A stretch of DNA of 64,000 bases from Holacanthus passer. Taxonomy: Eukaryota; Chordata; Actinopteri; Pomacanthidae. The DNA lies in contig JAFREQ010000015.1 in NCBI GenBank assembly GCA_025331565.1, forward strand, positions 4,960,001-5,024,000, read 5' to 3'. Made by a program: the position numbers and the translations under genes. The notes beneath the pieces are model-generated. The model worked only from the letters and a program-made list of their open reading frames with translations. It was not told the origin of the DNA and ran no database searches. This document shows, piece by piece, positions 40,295 to 51,900 of the stretch (position 1 is the first letter of the stretch; each line of letters starts with the position of its first letter).

Positions 40295-42913
40295 TGTATG
40301 TGTGGGTTCGCTTATGTCCAAATTGGGGATATACACTAGACTCAAGACCAGTTGATTCAGGACAGCAGTGCAATCGGGGACAAAAAGTGGTGTCCTCAAT
40401 TTGGAAAACTGTGATTTTTAGGTCCACAGTTAAGGTTAGGGTTAGGTTAAGGTCAGGTAGTCCTTCAGGTTAGTCTCCAAGAAATGAATGTAAGTCTATG
40501 TAAATTCCCCAAAAGTGACATAAGTAAAGACTGTGTGTGTGTTCGCACACTGTTTCTGCGTCAGTACATACCCGTCCTTTGTGGTGTCAGCCACAGCAGC
40601 GATGAGCTGCACAGTTTTGGGGTTGTGGTGGATCTGCGTGTGTAGTCCGAGATACCGCTGGACAAAGTCACCTGGGGTCATGAACCTCTCTCCATCCTTG
40701 TCCACTACACTGGCATACTGAGGGGAGAAACAAAAAATACATCAACAACAAGAACAGCAACAGCTTTGTTAACCCACACAGTGCCCTAACGAATGGTCTG
40801 TTCAGTAAATGTTCAGAAGCATGACAAGGACATGGCCTTCAGTGAACCTCAGTACTGTATACTGTGGGCTCTTTGTTACTAGCTGAAAGCTCATGTCACA
40901 AGCAGTGTATATTACACAACATTATAAGGTGCATGGTCTACTTACTAGACTATACTATTTTAACTTCGTTACAGGTGCAAATTATTCTATTCAATTTTTG
41001 AAGTGAGTGGCTCACAAAAACACCAGCTCTGTATTCAATCTTTTACGAAACTGGGCTGGTAATTCATGCTGCACCTGAAGGTCATTGGCCATGCAGTTGT
41101 GGAGTGATATATCAGAATGACACCAGCCCACATGAGCATGCACCCATGCACTCATGTTTTTGGCTTGAGCTTGTAAACTATTTGACCGACGCAGATCAGT
41201 GTGCTGACAGTTGCTTGCCCACACGACAATCACACAGCGGGTCACACACTCACCATGCGAGAAGTCAGTGGAGCAAGGTGAAGGTTAACCAAATCCACTA
41301 TTTTTGAAGTCACTCATGCACATCTCAGGGTGCACCTCAGATCAGTCTGACTTTGTATCTTCTGATATGCATTAGCCTTTACTCTAACTCTAAATGTTTT
41401 TTTAAAACATAACGTGCACTGGTGTGACACAGTGCTCTCTGATCCATAAAAGGACATGCTGTACTGGAGACAGTGAAAGAAAAACTGACAATCCTGCCTG
41501 AACAGGGACTTGAACCCTGGATCCTCAGATTAAATGTCTGATGCGCTACTGACTGAACTACCCAGGCTCTAAAATGACAATATCCTCATATATCCTGTAT
41601 TACAACCAAACACATTCCCTGAACATGTCACAATGATCAAAGCAAACACACACAGAGAAAAGCAGATGCTTAACACTTCCCTTGCTGCACCTAACCACAA
41701 CAATCTCTCCACTCACATCAGCTGCTGCTGACTAAATAATTATGAACCACAGTTATGTTTAAGCTTCAACTTCTGACAGAAAGAAACAACAATGTTAGGC
41801 TTCCTGATGAATACGATCAGCAGCTCCAATCAGTTCCAGTTATTGGCATTTTAATGTAACAATAGCAGTCTGTGCTGGACCTTTAACTGTGGCTAATGCT
41901 GTAATTTAAACCCCATGACAAACCTACAAGCTCCTACCAGCTCATTCAGCAAGTCAAAACAGTCCTGGGTGAGCAGTTTTCAACATACAGAGCCGTTTCA
42001 CAGATATATCTGATGGTCTGATCTGATCTGATCTGATCTACAGGATGTCCACACATATTACTACATCTATGCATAACGTGATTTAAATCTGATTTTCTCT
42101 GAATGAAATCTTAAACCTTACCTTCTGGAAGATTGCTTTCAGCTCACTTGGGTCCCCACGTTTGGTAGATTGCACCTAAAACAAACACAATAAAACGACA
42201 TCATGACATTGCTCTAAAATTGCTAATATGTGTGTTTGCATTAGCAGCAATAGCTGCAGAGTCAAGCAGGTTTTGCAGGCAGGGTCCTTGACGTGACACG
42301 AAGCCAAACATGCAAGCTAATTCGGGTTGTGTCTCCTTGAGATGTTCCCTGGCGTGAAGGAGAAACACAACCGGCTTCGACATGCATGTCTAAACCACTA
42401 CACCCTGACAAACCATCAAGTTAGACAGCCAGCTAAACGATCAGCAGCCCAACAAGCCAAACCTCTACACAAGCGAAAACTAACATTACAAACAGGTAGC
42501 CGGCTAGCAAAGCACAAACCAGCCACAGGAAGAGGACACAAACCGTTGCATTGACATGTTAAGATTTAAACCAGCAAAAAAGCAAGAGGAGGCTGACAAA
42601 GAGTCGGCTGCTGTGAAAAGATGCGACTCCAGCTAGAGTTACTGATTTTATCACGGCAGATTTAGCAGCTCGATAGCGGTTTAGCATGATCTCGCTAACT
42701 TCGAGGTTGTGGATGTCTCATCAAGGCCAGCCGGGCGGCGGCTATAGCCCAGTGATGCTACAGCCTCCTCCGAGACACCCGACCCGGACAGGACCACAGA
42801 GTCTAGCTGTGGCGAATCCCACGCGAGAAACCGAGCAGGAGACATGCAGACATGTTAGAATAGAGATTTGAAAATCGCTAAGAGAGCGATGCCGAAGTCA
42901 CCTTGACCGCCAT
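33224..42913 (-). CDS. slc25a12: mitochondrial aspartate/glutamate carrier 1 (aralar)
   Basis: This inner-membrane carrier exchanges matrix aspartate for cytosolic glutamate plus a proton, feeds the malate-aspartate shuttle, and is activated by Ca2+ on its N-terminal EF-hand domain. Exons in transcript order: 42913-42902, 42175-42122, 40717-40572, 39790-39675, 39237-39098, 38968-38822, 38015-37877, 37748-37655, 37510-37426, 37223-37142, 37027-36869, 36130-36078, 35877-35797, 35286-35146, 34995-34857, 34185-34027, 33931-33841 and 33437-33224 (TAG). All phases fit and the total is 683 aa (human 678). An EF-hand-type loop begins near residue 28 (DKDGERFMTPGDF). The three carrier signatures are PIDLVK (347), PLEIVK (447) and PADVVK (539). 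The tail HHPEPAAAAPAQAP differs from mammals. The first exon codes for only four residues. Confidence 0.97.
36505..36651. mobile_element. short MITE with TA target duplication
   Basis: A roughly 147-bp block inside an slc25a12 intron begins CAAACCCTGATTCCAAAAAA and ends TTTTGAAATTGGGGTTG. These ends are imperfect inverted repeats and the block is flanked by TA on both sides. The end sequence is that of a common teleost miniature Tc1-like element. It has no coding capacity. Confidence 0.6.
40258..40305. repeat. TG microsatellite
   Basis: A (TG)n tract interrupted by two TA units lies in an slc25a12 intron. A short CA tract is also present at 39878-39896. Confidence 0.95.
41495..41567 (-). tRNA. 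tRNA-Lys (TTT), degenerate
   Basis: On the minus strand 73 bases fold as a tRNA. The acceptor starts GCCTGGG, the anticodon stem TCAGA/TCTGA encloses a loop with anticodon TTT, and the T-arm CAGGG-TTCAAGT-CCCTG is intact. A TTTTT Pol III stop lies about 10 bases downstream. It closely matches vertebrate tRNA-Lys-TTT. Two faults suggest decay: position 33, just before the anticodon, is A instead of the near-invariant T, and the D-stem has a T-C mismatch (GTTC against GCGC). It lies in an slc25a12 intron, same strand. It may be a pseudogene or a tRNA-derived insertion. Confidence 0.65.
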
Positions 42914-42920
42914 GCTGGTT

Positions 42921-42928
42921 TGACGTCA
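42921..42928. promoter_or_regulatory. slc25a12: CRE palindrome (TGACGTCA) at the slc25a12 start
   Basis: A full CRE lies 8 bases upstream of the slc25a12 ATG, overlapping the GACGTCACG context of a small CpG-rich region. CREB control of the mammalian gene has been reported, so the site is plausible. The transcription start is not visible, so it may be in the promoter or the first 5' UTR bases. Confidence 0.6.
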
Positions 42929-42959
42929 CGTACAGTGAGCGAGCCGGGCGCCGCGCACG

Positions 42960-44700
42960 CGATCAGACGTGGAAGAGACATGAAAGCGACACCGCAGAAA
43001 TGCAAACAGATAAATCAATTAATTAATCTATTTCATTCATCAGATTACTTTATATTAATGATATGAAATTACATATTTAGCTGTTGTAGCTGATGTTATG
43101 CTGATGCTGTGCAACTACATACACAAACACAAGGAAACACACAGACCGAGTAAAGCAGACAGTTAAATCTCAATGACTTCATCGTTAGTGGAGAAGATGT
43201 CAAATCAATGAAAAAGAACATGGGACAAAATCCAAGGACAGATAATTAGATTACAGACAACATGGGATGTAGATGACATAAGCCATGTACGGTAAAGGCC
43301 CATTGTTGACTTTCATAGTGCTATACATTCCTTACCGAAATTCACCTTTAGAGGACAGAGTCAGAACACAGCATTATAGTTACATCTGTAATATTTATTA
43401 ATTATGAATAATGTGAATGGGCCTTTTTCATTGGCTAAGAAAAGTGTAAATAAATGGATAAACAATGGATGACTTTTATTTTGCTGCTGCTGTTTTAGGG
43501 CCCTTTTATTATTCATGTGGGCTTAAGCCTTGTTAAGACACTTGACCATCCAAGCCCTTGTTAATGTTATTAGACAACACATGGGGTTTCCCCACTATGA
43601 CAAATCCAAATGTCTCCTGACACTCCATTTAACTCACCTCTGTCCCTCAGTCCACACTGACTTTGTTCCAACATCCAGCAGATGTAACAATTGTTTGTTT
43701 TGGAGCTAAGAAACGTTTTCATTTTTAATCTATATGATACTAACAGGTGAGAGCTTATCTTGTTGACCTTGGTGAGGTGTCCATATGGGATTTCCACTGT
43801 GTTTGTTGTCACTGATAAGACAGTGACCTACTACAGTATCTCCACTACCTGCACTACAGCACTAGAAGTGTCCTGTGTTATGTAACTTTGTTTAACAATC
43901 ACTGTAATGTCCTATATAGAGGTGTTCAAGGGTACGTTTGGTCTCAGGGGGGTGGGGTTGAAAGCTGTCCCATGCTTTTCTTCATAATGTACATTTACAG
44001 TGTTAAGAACAACCGTCAGTTTTTTTGTAACCATGCTGGCAGTAAATATAATAAGGCTTAAAGTGTAATGTCTTTGCAACTTAAATCACATAAATTGCAA
44101 TTCTGAGTGGTATAACTGTAAATTCATGTATCACGTGTACTTCCTTAATTCATCTTTAATTCTATTTTCCATTTAGGTTTAATGACAATTAAAGCTCAGA
44201 TACAGTCTCCATCCACTAATTTCAGCATGTATACAGTACATTACAGGAGTAATGAATATATGTTCTACAGTGGAATAAAATAAAATAAAACATTGGATCA
44301 ACTTACAAAAACAGAACATTGTATTTTTAAACTGACTTGGTGCTGAAAATGTATTGAATGTGTGTGTGTTTGTATTTAGTTTTATTATAAAGTCATGGAC
44401 ATAAAATAGCAAATAAAATGCACAATGTGTGTGTGTGTTTTATTGTTTACACTCTACAGCATTGACAGTGCCAAAATAAACCACTGACAGTCTTAATAGA
44501 GCTCTTACAAAAACACAAGTAGAATCAATGGTTTTAAATAAATTCGAGGGTTACAAATAAAAACCATAAGTTATATATTAAAAATAAATGGAAAAAACAG
44601 AATCTAATAAAAGAAATAAAATAAAAATGGCAGTTAATTCTGCCCATTTTGTGGTTCTTCATGTGAAAGTACAGAAAGTACAAGAGACTTGTACATACGC
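42960..44700. other. intergenic region between divergent slc25a12 and metap1d
   Basis: I see no coding exon, RNA gene or clear repeat here. The DNA is AT-rich with TGTGTG tracts near 44358 and 44427. Confidence 0.6.
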
Positions 44701-44710
44701 TAGATCGTGC

Positions 44711-44755
44711 GTCACGTGACTCCCGCACCACGTGACCACCAATAAAGATGGCGGC
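44711..44755 (+). promoter_or_regulatory. metap1d: metap1d core promoter: two CACGTGAC boxes and a YY1-like site
   Basis: CACGTGAC occurs at 44713-44720 (within the perfect palindrome GTCACGTGAC) and at 44729-44736. AAGATGGCGGC, a YY1-type word, covers the start codon at 44746-44756. The E-boxes fit USF or TFEB/TFE3 (CLEAR) binding. The 5' UTR must be very short if these are promoter elements. Confidence 0.55.
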
Positions 44756-45062
44756 GCACTGTTCTGTACGACTTGCAACAAGATCAGGTACTGAGCTAAA
44801 ACACTGTCATAACGTAAATACAAGTTACTGATTTAACAAACACATTAAATATGACAGCAGCTTTGATATTTTGTAAGTAAAGGGGGTGTTTACAACAGAC
44901 GTTAGCTTGCTAACAGCTAAGTTTTTGCAACGTTCAGCTAAAGTGGTTTGTTTATGGACTGATTTTACATCCAGCAGTGGCGAGTCTATGTGGCTTTATT
45001 ATTGGAGATGACAAGGTGGCGGTGGTGGTGGCATTTGAGACCCTCAGTCCACGCCCAAAACA

Positions 45063-45103
<41 letters not shown>

Positions 45104-48100
45104 TCAGCATTAGTAAATTTTGCCAAAAGACACATCTTAATGCAATGCAATACTACTACTACATCTATCAAAGGACAATATAGATATTGGTCAAATTATA
45201 TCCATATCATATACAATCAGTGGCTACTTTATTAGATGCACCTGTAACTCAGTATAACAGCTCTGCCACAAGTTCTACCTTCCACCCAGCCCTCTGATCC
45301 AAATTCTGCTCTTCCTGCTCGCAGATTGGGCATGATTGTAGTAATCAGTTATTCTTGTTGTGGCTCATACAATAAATAGAATAAAATATGCACTGTTGCA
45401 CAATTCACTAAATAGAGGGAAAATCCCCAAAAGTATTGCCTCTCTATTGTTTATTCTTAGAAAACCATTGTCAGAGAGCTCTCTTCTTCATTTTTTGCAG
45501 GACTGGGTGGTTTCCTGCAGAGAGTTTGTTGTCTAAGTGGCTGCGGTCCCCCCACAGCTCTACTCTGTCAGCAACATCGGTGCTTCTTCTGGAGGAAGTG
45601 GAAAAGTTCTCACAATGTGGTTCGCCCAGCTACTGTTAGGCCTGCCTATGCAGTACCCAAGGTACAATACCTTATGTCCCCATAATGCCACAGTCCTGAA
45701 CAGTATTCTGATTGGAAAGGCGAGAAGATATAATTGCATTTTCACACCTGTAGTTTGTTTGCTCTGGTCCAAATTAGTTGATGAGTTTGTAAACCTGGAC
45801 CATTTGCACCTTGGTTCAATTTATTTTCACAAAAAAATTAATGCAAACCAAAATGCATCACGACAAGCCATGTTAGAACACTCATGGGAGCAGGGAAGTA
45901 AATACAGGAAGAATTCCTGTGTTCTGGACTAGAGCATACATCTGTGAGAGAAACATTGCTACACAGTTAAAATGCAGCAACAGCACAGTTGGCAATTGCT
46001 GCATAGCAGTTATCAGCCCAACGATCAGCGGTTGCTGAAATATTTACACAGTGGTTCACTTGGATTTTTCTGTGTGTGTAAAGAAACTTAACCAAGGGGA
46101 AAGTTTGCAAACTCATTGACTGAGTCAGACCACAGCAAATGAACTATAGGTGTTTTATCCAAGGATGACCTGTAGTTTGAATATTTTATTTTGTTTTTCT
46201 TAATTGAAATTATTACTCCGTCAGAACCCTAATATGACAGAACCCTTTCTAAAACAACACAAAATTACTTGAAACAACAAGGTTAACATACATATGCATT
46301 CAAGTAGGATTAGCATTATCAAAGGGCCTGACCTGACTTTCTTGAGGCTAATTTAGGTCAGAATTACTCGTACATTCCAGTGAGGTGAAAATAACTAATA
46401 TGGCAAATTTTGATGGTATTAAAAACCATCTTCTGTTATTTGCTATTGCACTCAATTGAAGGATACACACTTATATTTTTTCTTCTGCCAAATCTGCTCC
46501 TACTAAACATTATTTTACTTTGCAGTTTGGTCTTTATCTCTAAATAAATACCCTGTTTTGTTTTTTTTTTACCTTGGAAACCCTTCATGTCCTGTCTTTC
46601 CTCTCCTCCCTGACTGTAGCACATTGTCCGGCCTGACTATGTACACTCTAGATTGGTCCCAGAATGGCCAGACTACATTGAGATCAACGGCCAAGAGCAG
46701 GTTGAAGGTCTTGCCAGAGCGTGTCAGCTCGCCAGACATGTACTGTTACTAGCTGGATGCAGTCTGAAGGTAAGCACCTACAAGTAATGTGTGTCTTTCT
46801 ATGACAAAACAAACAATAAAATGAGCTTAACACTTAGGACCTGTGGCTTCCAGGTTGGAATGACAACGGATGAAATAGACTTCATTGTACACCAGGAGAC
46901 AATCAAGCACAACGCCTACCCATCCCCTCTGGGATATGGGGGTTTCCCTAAGTCGGTGTGTACGTCTGTGAACAACGTGGTCTGTCATGGTATACCTGAC
47001 AGGTAAATTGTCTGGACATTCAGTCACAACATTTAGATCAGCTCTAGCAAATATCACTCCTAATGGGAACAACGATGCTGGGCCTTGTACAAAACCTCTT
47101 CGGCATAAAATGAGCATTCAAGCAATCTGTACATATAGTGATATCTAATGTCCACAAGAGGAACTGCATTTTAACGCCCACAGCAGGCCAAATATAAGTT
47201 TAATTTCAAAATAATCCAAGAGCCATGTGAATTAAGGTGTGCTAATTACACCCCTAATTTAGAGACACAATTATTTTACTGCACTGTTGATAAAATGTTA
47301 TAATGTAAAATGTTATATAATGTTATGTAATTTCTCTCTTTGTTTCTTCTCTTTGTTTCCTTCCAACATGAGAAGCTACCTGTGGGAAAATAAACACAGC
47401 CGCTGATAAAATGATTATCTCAAAAGCAAAACACATTTAACCACATTTGAATGAATGTTGGTAACTTGAATCTTTTAATTCATTCTTATCACCAAAATGA
47501 GTCAAATCATTTTGGAACAGAATTAATTTTTGGACAATCTGTCTTCTTAGATAAATGTAATATAAAACAAAATATAGATATACACTATGCTGTATACTTT
47601 CTGTGTATGCACCATTCATTTGTTTTATGTCTGTGTCCTGCAGTCGACAACTTCAAGACGGAGATATCATCAACATTGATGTCACTGTGAGTCGATGCCT
47701 TAACAGACACACACAGACAAACTCAGCTGCAGACGTGATCAGCCAGAGCAGCGCTGCTCCCATCACTGACCACTGCCTGTTTGTGATAGGTGTATTTGGA
47801 TGGTTACCATGGTGACACCTCAGAGACCTTCTTGATTGGCGAGGTGGATGAGGTTGGGCGGCGATTGGTGGAAACTGCCAGGCGTTGCAGAGATGAAGCC
47901 ATCGCTGCCTGCATGCCGGGCGCACAGCTCTGTGTTATAGGAAACACTATTAAGTACAAACACACACACAGAAAATATACACACAGTGAATACCTATGTA
48001 CTGTATCATGAGATTGTTTTTTTTCTATCAACTATTATTTTTTGCTCTGCTGACAGTGAAATAGCTCATGCCAGTGGCTTCCAAGTGTGTCCTTATTTCA

Positions 48101-48944
48101 TTGGACATGGAATAGGCTCCTACTTTCACTGCCATCCTGAAATCTGGCACCATGGTAAGTTGTTAACCTGAGACAGAGGCTTTACCAGGAGCGCCTGCTC
48201 TTTTGTGTGTCACGTGTGTTTGTGTGCATGTATACTGTGCATTTGTCAAAAATGCTTTCTGTGGAATTGTATGGGTTCCTTACAATTAAGTCTAGCTTGT
48301 GAGACAAGGATATTGAGAACTGAAAAGGGTAATATGGAAACCATGCCCATGTTGCCAAAAGGTGTTCATAAGAGAAGCCTCTTTTTGTCTTTATTTTCAG
48401 CTAATGACAATGACATGACCATGGATGAAGGGATGGCTTTCACAATAGGTGAGTTACTTTTTCCATTTTTTGCATGTGCATTAAGATATACCTGTGTTTG
48501 AGCATGTGGATAATATTGGCTGTTGATTTGCAGAGCCCATTCTGATGGAGGGGTCTGTAGAGTTTAGAATACTGAAGGACAAGTGGACTGCAGTGTCTGC
48601 AGATGATAAAAGGTAGGTGGTGGACAACCAAAAATATCTTGGCTATGTGTTTTTAGCTGTTAGCAAAACACTTTTCCTCAACTAAATGGTTTCCCAGCTG
48701 GCATCATAAAACCTTTAAATGCCTATAAAATGACAACGTTGTTTTTTCTGTGTTGATTTTAACCAAATGAGATACAGTGTTTTATATAGTGAGCAATATA
48801 TTTCACTAGGTCTATTTTTTCACGTGTATTGTGTTTTTTTAAAATTGATGTCCATGCAGGTCAGCTCAGTTTGAACACACGGTGGTCATCACATCTGATG
48901 GAGTGGAAATTCTCACCAAATTGCCAGAAGAGAGCGATCAGTGA
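44748..48944 (+). CDS. metap1d: methionine aminopeptidase 1D, mitochondrial
   Basis: This enzyme removes the initiator methionine from proteins made in mitochondria. Exons are 44748-44787, 45501-45661, 46620-46769, 46854-47002, 47644-47686, 47790-47953, 48057-48154, 48401-48448, 48534-48612 and 48860-48944 (TGA). Phases agree and the product is 338 aa (human 335). The N-terminus is rich in Arg, Leu and Cys and poor in acidic residues, as expected of a mitochondrial targeting sequence. The M24 fold follows, with the metal ligands D179 (NIDVT), D190 (GDTSETF), H253 (GHGIG), E285 (FTIEP) and E316 (QFEHT) all present, so the gene looks active. Exon 6 must end before GTACAA at 47954 to keep frame. 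CHPEIWHH replaces GHPEIWHH of human. Confidence 0.97.
45064..45101. repeat. CA microsatellite
   Basis: A pure (AC)19 tract lies in the first intron of metap1d. Confidence 0.97.
45213..45262. repeat. fragment of a fish DNA-transposon end (TTTATTAG type)
   Basis: The words CAATCAGTGGCTACTTTATT and AGATGCACCTGTAACTCAG resemble the teleost element end also seen at 1835-1872. It lies in the first intron of metap1d. Confidence 0.45.
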
Positions 48945-49016
48945 CCTGAAGGGATCGAACTGCTGACTGTTAGAAACGTCTTTACCTCAAACAGGATCTA
49001 AACTTCCTCTTGTGAT

Positions 49017-49022
49017 AATAAA
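49017..49022 (+). terminator. metap1d: poly(A) signal of metap1d
   Basis: AATAAA lies 73 bases after the stop codon, so the 3' UTR is very short and ends just left of the hAT element. Confidence 0.65.
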
Positions 49023-49384
49023 ACACTATGAGAAGAGCTTGAATGGTAATTCACCTAGACTATTTTTTAACAAGTGCACTGGTTCTGTAAATTAAACACA
49101 AAACAAATGTTACTTTATTTTTGCTTTTATTTATGAAGTAACGAATACACATGCATAGAGATGGAAAGAGTACTAAAAATTTGTACTCAAGTACAAGTAA
49201 TGTTACATTGCTTAAATTGTACTCAATTACAAGTAAAAGTACTGTGTTAAAAAAATACGTAAAAGTACAAAATACTCTTCTCAAAAACTACTCAGAGTAT
49301 TAATTACTTTTTAAACAAGGGATGTTTTATTGCGTCATCAATAGCAGGCATTCAAATTGATTTACCTGTATGAAATATCTATGT

Positions 49385-49798
49385 TCAAAGCATATTTCTC
49401 ACACTATTTCGCACACTTCTCTTTCTGAACCTTTTGTTCAGTTTCAGCAGGAGGGGGTTTTCTAAGTTAACAGTGTCTATCTGGCTTCGTTTGGCTGTGA
49501 AGAGTAGACCAGCACAGCTAAAAAGTCGTTCACAAGCAGCAGAGACAGGCAGAGCTGTGTTCAGCTTGAGAGAGAGCTTCTTAATGGCTGAGAAGGTGTG
49601 CAGCAGCTCTATGGTATCTGTGGCACGAGCAAAATAACCATCAAGTTCAACTGGACTTTGCAGCCTCCTGGAGATTGGTCTGGAGAAGAAATCATCTTCA
49701 TCAGATGACTCTCTTTGCTGATCCTCGCTCTCATGCTCCATCATTTCAAGATGTTGTTTAATGTATGTCAAGGCTTTAATTGCAAGTAGATAACACAA
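49385..49798 (-). pseudogene. hAT transposase, C-terminal part (dimerisation domain)
   Basis: This open frame ends at 49385 and shows SAACERLFSCAGLLFTAKRS and LENPLLLKLNKRFRK, the hallmark C-terminal hAT dimerisation segment. It is preceded by an acidic Ser-rich linker (ESEDQQRESSDEDDFF). It lacks the RNase-H-like catalytic core upstream. A possible acceptor (TTAAAG) lies near 49774, but no partner exon with the core was found up to 62.1 kb. It is a remnant, in the same orientation as the BED exon at 62175-62378. Confidence 0.85.
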
Positions 49799-50057
49799 TT
49801 TTGTTATTTAAATTTCAGTGAATAATCCTGAACACGCAAACTTAAATCGGCTCATTCACAAAAAGGATTCTGTGGTATTAAGGACAGACCATCAATGACC
49901 TATTAGGTGAGCCATGACTGAGATGTTATTGAGTATACTCACTTATACATGTGTTCATAACAATACACAGAAATGGGATCATATGAATCTTCATCAAAAA
50001 TCTGGCCTTACCAGCCTCTATTACATCTGCTGTTGTGGATGGAAACGAATGAATGAA

Positions 50058-50197
50058 TTACATAAACTTGCTTTTTCTGATGTACTTTCGAGCTAAAACC
50101 ACAGCTGCAACTGAAGTTAATGCAGCTCCAGCAACACCTCCAACAAGAGCTCCAATGATCCATGTACTCATGTTGTCATGTTGCTCGTGCTTCATAT
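50058..50197 (-). pseudogene. terminal exon with a transmembrane segment (receptor-like), copy 1
   Basis: On the minus strand, a GTGTTTCAG acceptor (50198-50200 side) opens an exon reading D-MKHEQHDNMST, then the hydrophobic stretch WIIGALVGGVAGAALTSVAA, then VVLARKYIRKSKFM and a TAA stop. The layout is a short stalk, one membrane helix, a basic stop-transfer and a ten-residue tail. This is typical of the last coding exon of type I receptors of the Ig/MHC-like kind. No matching extracellular exons were seen upstream (50.6-62 kb, minus strand), so it is probably an orphan fragment. The gene family is not recognised with confidence. Confidence 0.5.
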
Positions 50198-50514
50198 CTG
50201 AAACACATTTCAAAAAGCAAATGTAACACTCAGAATGTAAATGCACTTTATATTCAGTAGACTGGTGCAGCATAATGTACAAGAAATAAGTTTGAAGGGG
50301 CCAAGTGAAATATTAAGCTAAGCCAGTAATACTTAGTTAAGGAGCAGCAGATGTTACTTTGGTTTTGTGTTTCTAAATTCATGTATGCTGGAATGTTTGA
50401 GTTTTACAATAATATGTATTTATGTGTTTAGACTGAGAGGGGAATATGATGCCTAACAGACATAACTAGGCCATTATGTGCAACATTGTTATTGGCATAA
50501 TTTATCATTTTAAA

Positions 50515-50614
50515 AATTTATCACAGCAATTTCCAGAACAAGCCAAAAGTGCACCTGCAACAACTCTAACAATTAGGCAAAGAACTCCAATAATCACTTT
50601 TGTGGACGTTTGAT
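50515..50614 (-). pseudogene. terminal exon with a transmembrane segment, copy 2 (degenerate)
   Basis: A second minus-strand exon follows the same AATGTGTTTCAG acceptor, in the same phase, and reads D-QTSTKVIIGVLCLIVRV, then VAGALLACSGNCCDKFLK and a TGA. It parallels copy 1 (stalk, hydrophobic helix), and the sequences before both acceptors (AATGTGTTTCAGAT) also match, so the two are a local duplication. An Arg in the helix and a Cys-rich end suggest decay. Confidence 0.45.
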
Positions 50615-50794
50615 CTGAAACACATTACAAGAAGTTCCCCTCAGAATGTAATCATGTACAGAACACTGGTTATAACCTGCACAATGAGAACATTCAAAGA
50701 TGTGCATTCTTATAAAATGTATGAAACTAACAACACATGAAACTGTCTCCAGTTTAAAAGCCCAGCAGGAGGAATCTCAGCAGACACAGTGACT

Positions 50795-50900
50795 TAGTGC
50801 TGGGCGGTATACCGGTGTCATTATCACCGCGGTGATGTTGCGCCATGATGTGGATTTTGCAAAACCGTCATCACCATGATAAATCAATAATAGCCTAATT
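50795..50900. repeat. interspersed repeat fragment with GGGCGGTATACCGGT
   Basis: The words GTGCTGGGCGGTATACCGGT and TATCACCGCGGTGAT resemble ends of a widespread fish DNA repeat rich in self-complementary words. Borders are approximate. Confidence 0.4.
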
Positions 50901-51900
50901 CTAAAAAAGGAATTTTATTATTATCATTCAGAAGGAGCATGCATGAAGCAGACAGAAATGACACAAACAGATGGTGTGTGTGTGCGTGTGCATGCGTGTC
51001 TGAGACAACTTAAACCAGACGATACAAGTGTAAATGAATACTAAATCAATAAAAGATTTGTTGTTCTTCATGTTTGTTTATCTCATATGTATTTTCTTGA
51101 TGTGCATTATTATTTTTCCCCTAAGTTATATTATAAAGGCCAGTAGGGGGTAAAAAGGCTGCAGTGGAACGGCAGGAGTGTCAGCACAGTAAAAGTGTGT
51201 CTTCCAAACAACACTTTTTGTTGTCAGGTTTGTCAGTATTTATATCATATTGTGTGTAATACTGTGTAATATTATGAGATGTTTTTATTACTTTTCTGAT
51301 TTTGAAAATGAGCATGTGCAGGCTAACAAGACTGCTATATTAACCCTTCACGCCACAATCCTGTCATGCTCAACAAGCAGTTAACGTTCCTTAGTGAAAT
51401 TAAGCTTGCTCGCCTGAAGAAATGCTGTATTATTTAAGTGTGTTTTGCAGAACTGTAGTATATAAGGTGAAACATGCTTGAATGAAGTAGCTTAAAGCTA
51501 CATTTCATGTGCAATTTTGCGCTGATTATTGTCCTATGCTTTATGTTACTTGTAGATAAAAAGGTGAATAAATATTTCATTCATATTAAATACACCATTA
51601 GCACCACGTCACAGATTGTCACCAAGATCCAGAAGGTTAAAAAGTGGTATATCATGATTCTGTATCAGTAGCAACATTAATTCATTTCCTGAGGTTTACA
51701 AAACAAGATATGCCATAAGGTTAGAAAATAAAAGGATTCAGGAGTATAATAGCTCTACAGATTTATATAATCATCATTTTTAAATGTTTCATTTTCCATT
51801 GACTACAACTATAATACAAACCTATGAAAGTAAGAGCCATGTTTAAAACAGATTTTCTTTAAGATGTCACATGATTTCACATAATACATGGGATTAATGG
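50900..51900. other. unassigned AT-rich stretch inside the hAT element
   Basis: No coding frame, RNA gene or recognised repeat was seen here beyond a short TGTGTGTG stretch near 50973. Confidence 0.5.
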
